A stretch of DNA of 64,000 nt from Nocardia sp. CC227C (GTDB lineage: Bacteria > Actinomycetota > Actinomycetes > Mycobacteriales > Mycobacteriaceae), in assembly GCF_030767025.1 (NCBI RefSeq), contig NZ_JASITE010000018.1, positions 62,001 to 126,000 on the forward strand. The letters run 5' to 3'. Every line of letters begins with the position of its first letter. Position 1 is the first letter of the stretch. A program made the position numbers and the translations under genes. The notes under the pieces were generated by a model. That model saw nothing but the letters and a program-made list of their open reading frames with translations. It did no database searches and was not told the origin of the DNA. Of the stretch, positions 39,750 through 49,199 are shown piece by piece.

Positions 39750-41444
39750 TCAGCGCTGCGGAGTCGGAGGCTCAGGCGTCTCGCCCCCGAGCGGGTTCGG
39801 TCCCGGCGGCGTTTGTCCCGTTGACATTTCCTCCGCACTCTCGGCGTCGCGCCAGCCGAGCAGCAGCGACCGGTTGCGTTCCGGCTTCCAGGGCAGCGTG
39901 ACGGCCACGATGACCGCGCACACCACCAGCGTGCCCACCGCGACCATGGAGGCCGCGTGCGAGCCTTCCAGGGCCGCGACCTTCATGGCGTGCACCAGAT
40001 CCGCGCGCGGCTGCTCCAGCAGCGGGTTGATCGGCGCTTTCATGATCTCCAGCACGCTGATCGGGGTATTGGCGGCCAGTTCCTTCTGCCGGGCGTTCAT
40101 GATCGCCTCCGGCACCGCGGCAATGCGTCCGGCCACCCGGTCGGCGTAGATGGAGCTCATGATGGAGCCGAGCAGCGCCACCCCGAGCGCACCGCCGACC
40201 TCGCGGGTGGTGTCGTTGACCGCGGAACCGGCCCCGGCCTCCTCCAGCGGGACCGACCCCATGATGGACTCGGTGGCGGGACCCTGCACCACCGCGAAGC
40301 CGATGCCCATGAGCACCATGGCGACCAGCACCGGCCCCAGGTACGGCGTGTCGACCGTGGTCTGCCCGGCGATGTACATGGCGACCGCCAGGGTGAGCAC
40401 ACCGGCCACGATGACCGCGGTCGCGCCCAACCGCTGTGCGATGAGGGTCGCGGCCGGGGCGCCGATACCCACCGCCAGCGCGAAAGGCAGTGAGTGGATG
40501 CCGAATTCGAGCGGGGACAGCTCCTTGACGCCCTGAAAGTACTGGGTGATGAGGAACAGGAAGCCGAAGGCACAGAAGTAGGACACCGTGATCGCCAGGG
40601 CGGGCACCGCGAACCGGCGGATCCGGAACAGCCGCATATTCAGCACCGGGGTCCGCACCCGCAGCTCCCAGGCCACGAACGCGGCCAGCGCCGCCGCCGA
40701 GATCGCGTATCCCAGCAGGCTTTCCACGGACAGCCAGCCGTGCTTGGGCGCCTCGATGATCGACCACACCAGCAGGGTCACACCCGCGAGCGACAGCACG
40801 ATGCCGATGCGGTCCAGCCGATCCACATGCGAGGCACGGGATTCCGGCGTGGTGATCCAGACGGCCGCGATGGCGATCACGGCCACCGGCACATTGATCC
40901 AGAACACCGAATGCCAGCTGAAGTGCTCGAGCAGCCAACCGCCCACGGTCGGGCCGATGGCGATCGCTATGCCCGCCATGGCCGTCCACACGGCAATGGC
41001 GGCGGCGCGCTCCTTCGCGGTGGTGAAGATATTGGTGAGCAGGGCCAGGGTGGCCGGGAAGACCATGGCCGCGAAGATGCCCATGCCCGCGCGCGCCGCG
41101 ATCACCTGCCCGAGTCCCGAGGACATCGCACCCGCCGCCGACATGACGGCCACACCGGCCAGGCCCCAGACCAGGAACCGCTTCCGCCCGTACCGGTCGC
41201 CCAGATGGCCCATGGCGAGCAGGAGGCCGGAGAACGCCAGCGTGAACGCGTCCACGATCCACTGCAGTCCGGCCATATCGGCCTGCAACTGCACAGCCAT
41301 CGACGGCAGCGCCACATTCACGAGCGTGTTGTCGAGTACCACGAGCAGTTCGGCGAGGCAGATGGCGATCAATGCCGCCACTCTGCCCCGCCCGGACAAG
41401 GCGATCCGCGCTTCGGACTGCTGGATCGACGCTGATATAGCCAT
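39750..41444 (-). CDS. MFS drug efflux transporter (DHA2, EmrB/QacA type)
   Basis: 564 residues from ATG 41444 (AGGAGG 6 nt upstream). Fourteen-helix layout; the motif C region GIAIAIGPTVGGWLLEH, the motif A loop GHLGDRYGRKRFLVWG and the N-terminal LLVVLDNTLVNVALPSM typical of the DHA2 family are present. It exports lipophilic or cationic compounds by proton antiport. A long hydrophilic C-terminus ends in Pro-rich sequence. Two inverted repeats upstream (41491-41507 and an imperfect CCTAGGT...ACCTAGG pair) suggest a dimeric repressor, but no regulator gene is adjacent. Confidence 0.87.
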   Translation of the reverse strand: MAISASIQQSEARIALSGRGRVAALIAICLAELLVVLDNTLVNVALPSMAVQLQADMAGLQWIVDAFTLAFSGLLLAMGHLGDRYGRKRFLVWGLAGVAVMSAAGAMSSGLGQVIAARAGMGIFAAMVFPATLALLTNIFTTAKERAAAIAVWTAMAGIAIAIGPTVGGWLLEHFSWHSVFWINVPVAVIAIAAVWITTPESRASHVDRLDRIGIVLSLAGVTLLVWSIIEAPKHGWLSVESLLGYAISAAALAAFVAWELRVRTPVLNMRLFRIRRFAVPALAITVSYFCAFGFLFLITQYFQGVKELSPLEFGIHSLPFALAVGIGAPAATLIAQRLGATAVIVAGVLTLAVAMYIAGQTTVDTPYLGPVLVAMVLMGIGFAVVQGPATESIMGSVPLEEAGAGSAVNDTTREVGGALGVALLGSIMSSIYADRVAGRIAAVPEAIMNARQKELAANTPISVLEIMKAPINPLLEQPRADLVHAMKVAALEGSHAASMVAVGTLVVCAVIVAVTLPWKPERNRSLLLGWRDAESAEEMSTGQTPPGPNPLGGETPEPPTPQR

Positions 41445-41490
41445 CCTCCGCCTCCTAGGTATAACGATCGGTTTAGTCACCTAGGACACT

Positions 41491-41507
41491 AACTGTTACC
41501 GACAGTT
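41491..41507. promoter_or_regulatory. Operator-like palindrome upstream of the MFS gene
   Basis: AACTGT-TACCG-ACAGTT, perfect 6-bp arms. A second, longer imperfect dyad (CCTAGG at both ends) covers 41453-41485, between it and the RBS. Confidence 0.45.
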
Positions 41508-41603
41508 GCATACAATGATCCGCGTGCCATATGACGCAGCTAACAGTCGGCACAGGAACAGACGGGCGAGCGGCGTGCGTCGGCCCCCGACCGCACAACG
41601 GAG

Positions 41604-41631
41604 CGACCCCGAGCCGACAGGCTCGGGGTCG
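41604..41631 (-). terminator. Terminator of the pst operon
   Basis: 12-bp perfect stem (41604-41615 with 41620-41631), loop GACA, about 40 bp past the pstB stop. Confidence 0.75.
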
Positions 41632-41672
41632 TGGTGTGGAATTCGGTAGCGAAGCCGCGGAGAGGCGGACTG

Positions 41673-42449
41673 TCAGCCGAAGCGGCCGGAGATGTAGTCC
41701 TCGGTGGCCTTCTGCGACGGGTTGGAGAAGATCTTCTCCGTCTCGTCGATCTCGACCAGCTTGCCGGGCTTGCCCTGCGCCTCCAGGTTGAAGAACGCCG
41801 TCTGGTCACTCACGCGCGCGGCCTGCTGCATGTTGTGGGTGACGATGACGATGGTGAACTCCTTCTTCAGCTCGGCGATGAGATCCTCGATCGCGAGCGT
41901 GGAGATGGGGTCCAGGGCCGAACACGGCTCGTCCATCAGCAGTACGTCGGGCGAGACCGCGATGGCGCGGGCGATGCAGAGACGCTGCTGCTGACCGCCG
42001 GAGAGACCGCCGCCGGGCTTGTCCAGGCGGTCCTTGACCTCGTTCCAGAGGTTCGCGCCGCGCAGCGAGCGCTCGGCGACCTCATCGAGCTCCTTCTTGC
42101 CGCGCATCCCCTGCAACTTGAGCCCGGCCACCACATTGTCGCGAATCGACATGGTGGGGAACGGGTTCGGACGCTGGAACACCATGCCGATGGTGCGACG
42201 CACCCCCACCGGGTCGATGGCCGCCCCGTAGATGTCCTCGCCGTCCAGCAGCACCGCGCCCTCGACGCGCGCACCCGGGGTCACCTCGTGCATGCGGTTG
42301 AGCGAACGCAGCACCGTGGACTTGCCGCAGCCGGACGGACCGATGAACGCGGTCACGCTGCGCGGCAGCACGGTGAGCGAAACGTCCTTCACGGCGTGGA
42401 AGGCGCTGTAGTAGATATTCAGATCTTTGACGTCGATCCGCTTGGCCAT
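41673..42449 (-). CDS. pstB: Phosphate ABC transporter ATP-binding protein PstB
   Basis: 258 residues. Walker A GPSGCGKST, Q-loop VFQRPNPFP, signature LSGGQQQRL, Walker B VLLMDEPCSALDP and switch histidine in IVTHNMQQA: a complete PstB. It powers high-affinity phosphate uptake through PstC/PstA. Last gene of the pstSCAB operon, 21 bp after pstA, closed by a hairpin. Confidence 0.97.
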   Translation of the reverse strand: MAKRIDVKDLNIYYSAFHAVKDVSLTVLPRSVTAFIGPSGCGKSTVLRSLNRMHEVTPGARVEGAVLLDGEDIYGAAIDPVGVRRTIGMVFQRPNPFPTMSIRDNVVAGLKLQGMRGKKELDEVAERSLRGANLWNEVKDRLDKPGGGLSGGQQQRLCIARAIAVSPDVLLMDEPCSALDPISTLAIEDLIAELKKEFTIVIVTHNMQQAARVSDQTAFFNLEAQGKPGKLVEIDETEKIFSNPSQKATEDYISGRFG

Positions 42450-42470
42450 CTCGTCTTTATCCGTTCCGCT

Positions 42471-43373
42471 CTATCGGTTCCGCGTCAGGAACTTGTTGAC
42501 CGCCGCGGCGGCAAGGTACAGCAGGGCGATCATCAGGATCAGCGTCAGCGCCGCACCCCAGACCCGCAGTCGGCCCGCGGGTTCGGGGTTGGCCAGCTCC
42601 TGGTAGATCAGCAGCGGCAGCGACGCCATATTGCCGTCGAAGACATTCGAGTTGATCGACTTGCTGTAGCCGACCAGCACCAGCACCGGCGCGGTCTCGC
42701 CCATGACGCGGGCCAGCGACAGCAGGATGCCGCTGATCATGCCGGGCAGCGCCGTCGGCACCACGATCCGCACGATGGTCTTCCACTTCGGCACGCCCAG
42801 CGCGTAGGACGCCTCGCGCAGCTCATCGGGGACGAGCTTGAGCATCTCCTCGGTGGAGCGCACCACCACCGGCAGCATGAGCAGCACCAGCGCCAGCGAC
42901 ACCGCCAGCGCGCTCTTCGGGAACCCCAACGTCGATATCCACAGCGCGAAGACGAACAGCGCGGCAACGATCGATGGCACACCGGCCAGAATGTCGACGG
43001 TGAAGGTGGTGACCTTGGCCAGCCAACCGCGGCCGTACTCGACCAGGAAGATGGCGGCCATGACACCCAGCGGCACCGCGATGATCGCCGCCACGGCGGA
43101 CTGCACGATGGTGCCGTAGATGGCGTGGTACACACCGCCCGCTGTCTGGTCGGGCAGCACGCCCCGCTGCGAGTTCATCCACCAGTTCGGCGCGACGATC
43201 GCCTCGAGGCCCTTGCTGACCACCATGAACAGCACCCAGCCCAGTGGGATGAGGGCGAGCACGAAGCAGGTCCACACCACACCGGTGGCGATATTGTTGC
43301 GAATCCGCCGGTTGAGACTCGTCTCGCGGAAGGTCGGTGCCTTGACCGGCTTGTCGAGCAGTACGGTACTCAT
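42471..43373 (-). CDS. pstA: Phosphate ABC transporter permease PstA
   Basis: 300 residues, ATG 43373 overlapping the pstC stop. Six membrane helices; the permease EAA-type loop is visible (EEMLKLVPDELREASYALGV PKW), which docks on PstB. A 40-residue cytoplasmic N-terminus precedes the first helix. Forms the channel with PstC. Confidence 0.95.
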   Translation of the reverse strand: MSTVLLDKPVKAPTFRETSLNRRIRNNIATGVVWTCFVLALIPLGWVLFMVVSKGLEAIVAPNWWMNSQRGVLPDQTAGGVYHAIYGTIVQSAVAAIIAVPLGVMAAIFLVEYGRGWLAKVTTFTVDILAGVPSIVAALFVFALWISTLGFPKSALAVSLALVLLMLPVVVRSTEEMLKLVPDELREASYALGVPKWKTIVRIVVPTALPGMISGILLSLARVMGETAPVLVLVGYSKSINSNVFDGNMASLPLLIYQELANPEPAGRLRVWGAALTLILMIALLYLAAAAVNKFLTRNR

Positions 43374-44434
43374 CCGTTCACCTTCCCGCCGGCCGCCAGC
43401 CGTGCCAGGGCGTTCACCACGAAGGTCAGCGCGAACAGCACGAAGCCGGCCGCGATGTAGGCGCCCGTAGGCAGGGCGTCATTGAATTCCGCCGCCGCCG
43501 AAGCGATCTTGGACGCGAAGGTGTAGCCGCCGTCGAACAGCGACCAGGTGCCCGCCTCCGCCGCGGTGCGCAACACCACCAGCACGGCGATGGTCTCACC
43601 GAGCGCGCGGCCCAGGCCGAGCATGGATCCGGCGATCACACCGCTGCGGCCGTAGGGCAGCACGGTCATCCGGACGACCTCCCACTTGGTGGCGCCCAAT
43701 GCCTGCGCGGCCTCGATGTGCGCGTACGGGGTCAGACCGAACACCTCGCGGCTGACCGAGGTGATGATCGGCAGGATCATGACCGCGAGCACCACGCCCG
43801 CGGTGAAGATGGTGCCGCCGCCCGAGATGCTGACATTGCCGTCGGAGAACAGGAAGAACCAGCCGAGGTTGTCATTGAGGAAGCGCTGTACGGGCTCCAG
43901 CTCCGGCGCGAGCACCAGGAAGCCCCAGAGGCCGAAAACGATGGAGGGCACCGCGGCCAGCAGGTCGACCAGCACCGCGAACGGCCGCGCCAGCGCCTTG
44001 GGCGCGTACTGGGTGAGGAACAGCGCGATCCCGACCCCGATCGGCACCGCGATCACCAGCGCCATGAGCGAACTCAGCACCGTGACCATGAACAGGTCCC
44101 TGATGCCGAAACGCAGATGCTCGGCGTTGGAGGTGTTGAACTCCGTGCTGGAGAAGAAGTTGGCCTCGTTGGCCTGGATCGACGGCACCGCCCGCACCAG
44201 CAGGAAAAGCGCGATCAAGGCGATCGCCGCCACGATGACGCCACCCGCCGTGGTGGCGGCCGAACGGAACAGCCATTCGGCGTTCAGCCCCGATCCACGG
44301 GATGCGGCGGCCTTCGGTTTCGTGCTGGGGTCGGTCGGCATGAGCGAAGTATCCCCCGACGGGTGAGCTGAGCCCGGCCGCGGGCCCGCCGGTTTCGACG
44401 GGCCCGCGGCCGAGACGTCATCGTGAACGGTCAT
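43370..44434 (-). CDS. pstC: Phosphate ABC transporter permease PstC
   Basis: 354 residues. Pro/Ser-rich N-terminal ~60 residues, then six helices. The family loop TPYAHIEAAQALGATKWEVV and the following GRALGETIAVLVVL are typical of PstC. Separated from pstS by 10 bp and coupled to pstA by ATGA. Confidence 0.95.
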   Translation of the reverse strand: MTVHDDVSAAGPSKPAGPRPGSAHPSGDTSLMPTDPSTKPKAAASRGSGLNAEWLFRSAATTAGGVIVAAIALIALFLLVRAVPSIQANEANFFSSTEFNTSNAEHLRFGIRDLFMVTVLSSLMALVIAVPIGVGIALFLTQYAPKALARPFAVLVDLLAAVPSIVFGLWGFLVLAPELEPVQRFLNDNLGWFFLFSDGNVSISGGGTIFTAGVVLAVMILPIITSVSREVFGLTPYAHIEAAQALGATKWEVVRMTVLPYGRSGVIAGSMLGLGRALGETIAVLVVLRTAAEAGTWSLFDGGYTFASKIASAAAEFNDALPTGAYIAAGFVLFALTFVVNALARLAAGGKVNG

Positions 44435-44444
44435 CGGCGGGCGA

Positions 44445-45554
44445 TCAGGAGATGGCGTCGATCGCCGTGGTCAGCTTGGTCTTGAACTTGTCGGGGATCG
44501 GGATGTAGCCGGTCTCCTCCAGGCCGGTCTGGCCGTTGGTGATCGCCGAGGTCAGGAACGCCTTCACCGCGGTGGCGGTGTCCGCGTCGCCGTACTTGGA
44601 GCACACGATCTCGTAGGTCGGGAGGATGATCGGGTAGGCGCCCGCCTCGGTGGGCTTGTAGAACGAGGAAACATCCAGCACCAGGTCGTTGCCCTCGCCG
44701 GCGATCTTCGCGCTGTCGATGGCCTTGCCCGCGGACTCGACGCTCAGCTCGACCGGCTCGGGACCGGCCGAGGTGACGATCTGGGCGATCGAGAGGTTCT
44801 GCGCCTTGGCGAACGACCACTCGTTGTAGGTGATCGAGTTCTTGGTGCTCTTGATCGCCGCCGAGGTGCCCTCGTTGCCCTTGGCGCCTTCACCGACGCC
44901 GCCATGGAAGGTCTTGCCCGCGCCCTTGCCCCACGCGCCGTCGGAGGCGGCGTCGAGGTACAGCTGGAAGTTGTCGGTGGTGCCCGACTCATCGCTGCGG
45001 AAGATCACCGCGATCGGCTCGGCCGGCAGGCTGGCGTCCGGGTTCAGCGCCTGGACCTCGGGAGCGTCCCAGGTCTTCACGGTGCCGTTGAAGATCTTGC
45101 CCAGGGTCGGGCCGTCCAGCACGAGGTCGGTGACGCCGTCGATGTTGTAGGTGACCGCGATGGGGCCGAAGACGGCCGGCAGGTTCCACGCCGGGCTGTC
45201 GCAGCGGTCGGCGGCCTGCGCGGGCTCGTCCTTCTTGGCGTTCAGCGGGGAGTCGGAGCCGCCGATGTCGGTCTGGCCGCCGAGGAATTCCTTCACACCG
45301 GCGCCGGAACCGCTGGAGGTGTAGTCGAGGGTGTAGCCCTCGCAGTTGGCCTCGTAGGCGGCGATGAAGCGCTCCATGGCGTTCTTCTGCGCGGACGAGC
45401 CACTGGCCTTCAGCGAGGTCTTGCCGCCACAGGCGACATCGGTGTTCGCGGACACCTGGCTGGTTTCGGTGTTGTCGTCGCTGCCACACGCGGCGAGCGT
45501 CATGGCACCTGCGGCGAGCACGCCGATCAGGGCGCTACTACGCTTGAGATTCAC
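44445..45554 (-). CDS. pstS: Phosphate-binding lipoprotein PstS
   Basis: 369 residues from GTG 45554 (GGAGG 7 nt upstream). Lipoprotein signal with lipobox LAAC at Cys23 (IGVLAAGAMTLAACGSDD). Phosphate-binding motifs: LKASGSSAQKNAMERF, DYTSSGSGAGVKEFLGGQTD, GGSDSPL and IFRSDESGTTDNFQLYL. It captures phosphate outside the membrane and delivers it to PstCA. The PHO box 158-175 bp upstream fits phosphate-starvation induction. Confidence 0.95.
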   Translation of the reverse strand: MNLKRSSALIGVLAAGAMTLAACGSDDNTETSQVSANTDVACGGKTSLKASGSSAQKNAMERFIAAYEANCEGYTLDYTSSGSGAGVKEFLGGQTDIGGSDSPLNAKKDEPAQAADRCDSPAWNLPAVFGPIAVTYNIDGVTDLVLDGPTLGKIFNGTVKTWDAPEVQALNPDASLPAEPIAVIFRSDESGTTDNFQLYLDAASDGAWGKGAGKTFHGGVGEGAKGNEGTSAAIKSTKNSITYNEWSFAKAQNLSIAQIVTSAGPEPVELSVESAGKAIDSAKIAGEGNDLVLDVSSFYKPTEAGAYPIILPTYEIVCSKYGDADTATAVKAFLTSAITNGQTGLEETGYIPIPDKFKTKLTTAIDAIS

Positions 45555-45711
45555 CTAAGTTCCTCCGGGAATCATCGTTCTGCACGCCCGACCCCTCAAC
45601 GGCCGGACGGGCGCATATTGGTGGCTGTTCGCTGCGAACTCGCGCACCGGGCAGCCTGGTACCGCCCACATAGCAACGTAGGGGCGGTACGTAGACAGTT
45701 GGACCTGGGCG

Positions 45712-45729
45712 GGTGAACGGAAGGTGAAC
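45712..45729 (-). promoter_or_regulatory. PHO box upstream of pstS
   Basis: On the minus strand two GTTCACC heptamers 11 bp apart (45729-45723 and 45718-45712), the direct-repeat unit known for PhoP in Streptomyces (related response regulators act in mycobacteria). Confidence 0.75.
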
Positions 45730-46056
45730 AACCTCGTGCGATCTCGGCCGATATGCGTGATATTAGCCGCTAATTTGCGGGTCGTGTCGATAGCCACGCA
45801 GTTGCGACCCGGATGGACGGTTGCCCGACCGTGACCGAAAGCACTGGGATGGAAGTCACCCGACGTCGGCGGCGTGCGCCGGTCGCTCCGGGCATCGCGC
45901 CCGCCACCCGAGCCAGCTCCGGGAGCCGGGCACGGGGCGTGCAGAGTATCGGGCACGGGGGCGGGGTTGGCGGGACGAGAGTGCGGGTGTGCACAGGGGC
46001 GGGTAGTGGGGCGAGAGTGCGGGGGCGGGTGCGCGGAATGCGTCGCCGCAGGCAGG
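45730..46056. other. Upstream part of the pstS-mshD intergenic region
   Basis: About 330 bp with no supported gene. An AT-richer stretch at ~45755-45785 (GTGATATTAGCCGCTAATTTG) is the likeliest further promoter or regulator site for pstS; AGCCGCTAA/TTAGCGGCT symmetry is weak. Confidence 0.4.
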
Positions 46057-46974
46057 TCAGCGCGCGTAGGCGGCGTCCACGTGAGCGGGTGCGAAACCGA
46101 GGCGGGTGTAGGTGTGCACGGCGGCGGTGTTGTCGGCCTCGGTGTAGAGGAGAACTTCGGGCAAGGCGCGTTCACGCAGATGGTGGAGTCCGGCGAGGGT
46201 CAGCAGGCGACCGAGGCCCCGCCCCTGGGCGGCCGGGTCGACGGCCACCACGTAGACCTCGCCGACCTGGGGGTTCTCATCGAGATGCACCTTGGTCCAA
46301 TGGAATCCGAGGATGCGGTCCGGGTCGGCGGCGTCGATGGCGAGGAACAGCCCCTTCGGGTCGAACCAGGGTTCGTCGCGGCGCGCGGCGAGCTCGCGTT
46401 CGGTCCAGCCGCCCTGTTCCGGATGCCAGGCGAACGCGGCATTGTTGACGCGCAGGATCTCGGCGTCGTCGGACGGACCGGCGTAGGTCCGCACCAGCAG
46501 GTCCTCCGGCACCGTCAGCTCCGGTAGCTCCGAATTAGCAAGCGGGCGACGCATTTGCCAGAGTTCGCGGGCCACGGTCAGCCCCAGCCGGGACGCGACC
46601 GATCGCGCCGCGGCCAGATTCCCGTGCGCCCACACCCGCGCGCCGTCGCCGCCCGCATCGAGGGCGGCGGCCACCAGCGCCGCTCCGATTCCCCGCCCGC
46701 GGTGCGCCGGATCGACGGCCACCTCCGCCATGGCGGGATGCTCCCCGTGCGCGGCAACCAGATTCGCGTAGCCGGTCATCGCGTCACCGTCGCGGGCGAC
46801 CAGATGCCAGGCCTCGGCGTCCCGGGCGAGGGACAGCACGGCTTGTTCGGATACGGGGGCCACACCATCGGCGGTGGCGGCGCGGTCCAGGATCTCGCGC
46901 ACCCGCGCGGAGCTTTCGGCGGGCAACCGGTCGGCCCACCCCAGTTCGCGCATGCGCCGCGCTTCGACCTCCAC
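46057..46974 (-). CDS. mshD: Mycothiol synthase MshD
   Basis: 305 residues from GTG 46974 (GGGAGG 5 nt upstream); an internal ATG at 46953 has no RBS. Two GNAT acetyltransferase domains in tandem: the first with AEVAVDPAHRGRGIGAALV, the second with EVYVVAVDPAAQGRGLGRLL, both acetyl-CoA-binding motifs. MshD acetylates Cys-GlcN-Ins in the last step of mycothiol synthesis, the main low-molecular-weight thiol of actinobacteria. Position beside glnR and pst matches M. tuberculosis Rv0819. Confidence 0.93.
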   Translation of the reverse strand: MEVEARRMRELGWADRLPAESSARVREILDRAATADGVAPVSEQAVLSLARDAEAWHLVARDGDAMTGYANLVAAHGEHPAMAEVAVDPAHRGRGIGAALVAAALDAGGDGARVWAHGNLAAARSVASRLGLTVARELWQMRRPLANSELPELTVPEDLLVRTYAGPSDDAEILRVNNAAFAWHPEQGGWTERELAARRDEPWFDPKGLFLAIDAADPDRILGFHWTKVHLDENPQVGEVYVVAVDPAAQGRGLGRLLTLAGLHHLRERALPEVLLYTEADNTAAVHTYTRLGFAPAHVDAAYAR

Positions 46975-47275
46975 CGCATCCTCCCATCGCGGGACGCCGC
47001 CGAATTCGGCTCCCAGTCCATGCCGCCGGTAGCGGGACCGGCGGCGAGTTCCGTTCCGACCCGTGTCGGTCGACTCGAACGCGTCCCACCCGCTGTGCGG
47101 TCGGCGCGCTCGGATCGGCCCACGCTATCGGCCCTGCCGGACCAGTCCAACACGGCGAGGTCGCACGATCATCCCGGCCCGCGCATCCGGACCGCTTCGT
47201 GAGTGGTCCGGCACCCGCGCGCCGCGCGCACCGCGATCGACATCGCGTCACCGTGTCTCGGCGCGGGATGTGCGG
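46975..47275. other. Intergenic region between mshD and glnR
   Basis: About 300 bp, GC-rich, with no gene or strong hairpin that I can support. Confidence 0.4.
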
Positions 47276-48031
47276 CTACTGGGCCGTGCCGTTCACCGGG
47301 GCGTATTCGTCGTCGCTGCTCTCGGATTCCGGGAAGGTCACCGCATCGCCCTTGGTCGCGCTGCGCGCCGGGCGCACGGCCTTGTAGCCGACATTGCGGA
47401 CGGTGCCGATGAGCGATTCGTATTCGCTGCCGAGCTTGGCGCGTAGTCGTCGCACGTGCACGTCCACGGTGCGGGTGCCGCCGAAGAAGTCGTAGCCCCA
47501 TACCTCCTGGAGCAGCTGGGCGCGGGTGAACACGCGGCCCGCGTGCTGGGCGAGGTATTTGAGGAGTTCGAATTCCTTGTAGGTCAGGTCGAGCGGGCGG
47601 CCGCGCAGGCGCGCGGTGTAGGTGCCCTCGTCGATGACCAGCTCACCGAGGGTGATCTTGCCGGTGTTCTCCGGGCTGGCCGCGCCGCCGTTGCGGGCCA
47701 CCAGCAGCCGCAGCCGCGCATCCAGTTCGGCGGGGCCGGTGCCGGGCAACAGAATGTCGTCGAGCCCCCAGTCGGCGTTCACCGCGACCAGTCCGCCCTC
47801 GGTCAGCACCGCCACCACCGGCACCGAGGAGCCGGTGCTGCCCAGCAGCCGACACAGTCCGCGCGCGGCGGCCAGATCGGTGCGGGCATCGACGAGCGCG
47901 ACATCGGCCGACCCCGCCTCCAGCAACGAGGCGACCTCCGTCGGCGCGGGTCGCACGTGGTGGGGCAGCAGCGCCAGCGACGGCAGTACCGACTCCGGAT
48001 TGGGATCGGAGGTCAGCAGGAGCAGCTCCAT
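47276..48031 (-). CDS. glnR: Nitrogen regulator GlnR (OmpR-type orphan response regulator)
   Basis: 251 residues from ATG 48031 (MELLLLTSDPNPESVLPSLA). A receiver-like N-terminal domain with VALVDARTDLAAARGLCRLL (conserved Asp in the usual phosphorylation strand, but acidic pocket reduced) and a winged-helix DNA-binding domain (LTYKEFELLKYLAQHAGRVF, TRTVDVHVRRLRAKLG, VRNVGYKA). It controls ammonium assimilation genes in actinobacteria. No histidine kinase neighbour, in keeping with an orphan regulator. A -10-like TAAGGT at 48119-48124 implies a leader of about 80 nt and rules out the in-frame ATG at 48118. Confidence 0.9.
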   Translation of the reverse strand: MELLLLTSDPNPESVLPSLALLPHHVRPAPTEVASLLEAGSADVALVDARTDLAAARGLCRLLGSTGSSVPVVAVLTEGGLVAVNADWGLDDILLPGTGPAELDARLRLLVARNGGAASPENTGKITLGELVIDEGTYTARLRGRPLDLTYKEFELLKYLAQHAGRVFTRAQLLQEVWGYDFFGGTRTVDVHVRRLRAKLGSEYESLIGTVRNVGYKAVRPARSATKGDAVTFPESESSDDEYAPVNGTAQ

Positions 48032-48371
48032 GGGGGCTCTCCTCCCATCTGGCATGTGCGCGGCAACCTCATCGTCCGCCACGACGCCATGCGCGTCATC
48101 ACAGGTAAGTCGGGTCATACCTTAGCGTGTATGTCTCCGTGACCACGTATAGCAGCCGCCCAGGTCACTCCGGCTACCCCGAGATCACGACGCATCCGCT
48201 GCCCACTCGCCCCCGAACGCCGCGACCGACGACACCCGAACACCCCCGTTCGGTTCGCGGCGCGTCCCGGTTCTGGACCGAGTGGAGCGGAGGAGCGACG
48301 CGGAGGCGATCAGACACAGCACCCGCCCGGAGCGAAGCGGAGGGCAAATCGAGCACAGTAGGGTGCTCGTC
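48032..48371. other. Divergent glnR-lmeA promoter region
   Basis: 340 bp. Carries the glnR -10 (TAAGGT on the minus strand, 48119-48124) and GTATAGCAG near 48148-48156 as a possible start of the rightward promoter. No small gene supported. Confidence 0.45.
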
Positions 48372-49199
48372 ATGAGTTTCCGCAGGGTGATCATTGGGCT
48401 GCTCTGCCTGGCGGGGCTGGCGGTCGTCCTCGATTTCGGGACGGCGGCCTACTCCGAGTACCGGGTGTCGCGGCTGCTGCGCGAGGGCTCGGACCTGAGC
48501 GCGGATCCGGAGGTGACCTTTCGCGGCTTCCCGTTCGTGGCGCAGGCGGTGGACGGGACCTACGACGACATCTATATCCGGGCGCGGGCCCGGCGTCCGG
48601 ATATTCCGGGTGAGATCCAGATCGAATCGAATCTGTACGGGGTGCGGCTGCCGCTGAGCGACCTGGCCGACGGCCGGGTGCGCATGGTTCCGGTGGACGA
48701 GGTGCAGGCCAGCATGCACATCGAGCCCATCGAGCTGGGGCGGCTGTTCCGCATTCCGGATCTGCAGGTGTTCGGCCCGCCCGCCGACAAGTCGGACGGC
48801 TCCGGCGGCTCCGGCGGCACCGGCATGACCACGTCCGGGGCGATCATCCTGACCGGCACCGTGCCGCCGCGCGCCGACACCCCGCCCGGCTCGGCGGCCA
48901 CCGACAAGGGTCAGCTGGTGAGTGTGCTCGCCGATCTGCGGCTGGATGCCGACGGTCAGATCCAGATCGTGGCGACCGAGATCTACCACGGCGAGGAGGC
49001 CACCGCGACACCCGTGGCGGTGCTGCCCTCGGTGCCCACCGAGACGATTCTGGGCTGGTTCACCCGCACCATCGACACCCGCGATCTGCCCTTCGGCATC
49101 CGCCCGACCAAGGTCGAGGCCGTCGGCGGGCAGATCGTGGTCGAGGGCCGCGGCCGCGATGTCACCGTCGACCTGGACCAGCTCCAGCGGCAGCGATGA
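48372..49199 (+). CDS. lmeA: LmeA-like DUF2993 protein (lipomannan elongation)
   Basis: 275 residues from ATG 48372. One N-terminal signal/anchor helix (RRVIIGLLCLAGLAVVLDFG) and a DUF2993 beta-rich domain (VTFRGFPFVAQAVDGTYDDI, LRLDADGQIQIVATEIYHGE). The mycobacterial orthologue, Rv0817c/LmeA, binds phosphoinositide lipid in the periplasm and supports mannan elongation by MptA. A Gly/Ser-rich insert (SDGSGGSGGTG) interrupts the domain near residue 140. Same gene order as M. tuberculosis and ATGA coupling to thiX. Confidence 0.85.
   Translation: MSFRRVIIGLLCLAGLAVVLDFGTAAYSEYRVSRLLREGSDLSADPEVTFRGFPFVAQAVDGTYDDIYIRARARRPDIPGEIQIESNLYGVRLPLSDLADGRVRMVPVDEVQASMHIEPIELGRLFRIPDLQVFGPPADKSDGSGGSGGTGMTTSGAIILTGTVPPRADTPPGSAATDKGQLVSVLADLRLDADGQIQIVATEIYHGEEATATPVAVLPSVPTETILGWFTRTIDTRDLPFGIRPTKVEAVGGQIVVEGRGRDVTVDLDQLQRQR

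Noticed and set aside
41531..41791. 86-codon frame between the MFS and pstB genes
   Set aside because: Arg/Ser/Pro-rich, crosses the pst terminator hairpin and enters pstB antisense.
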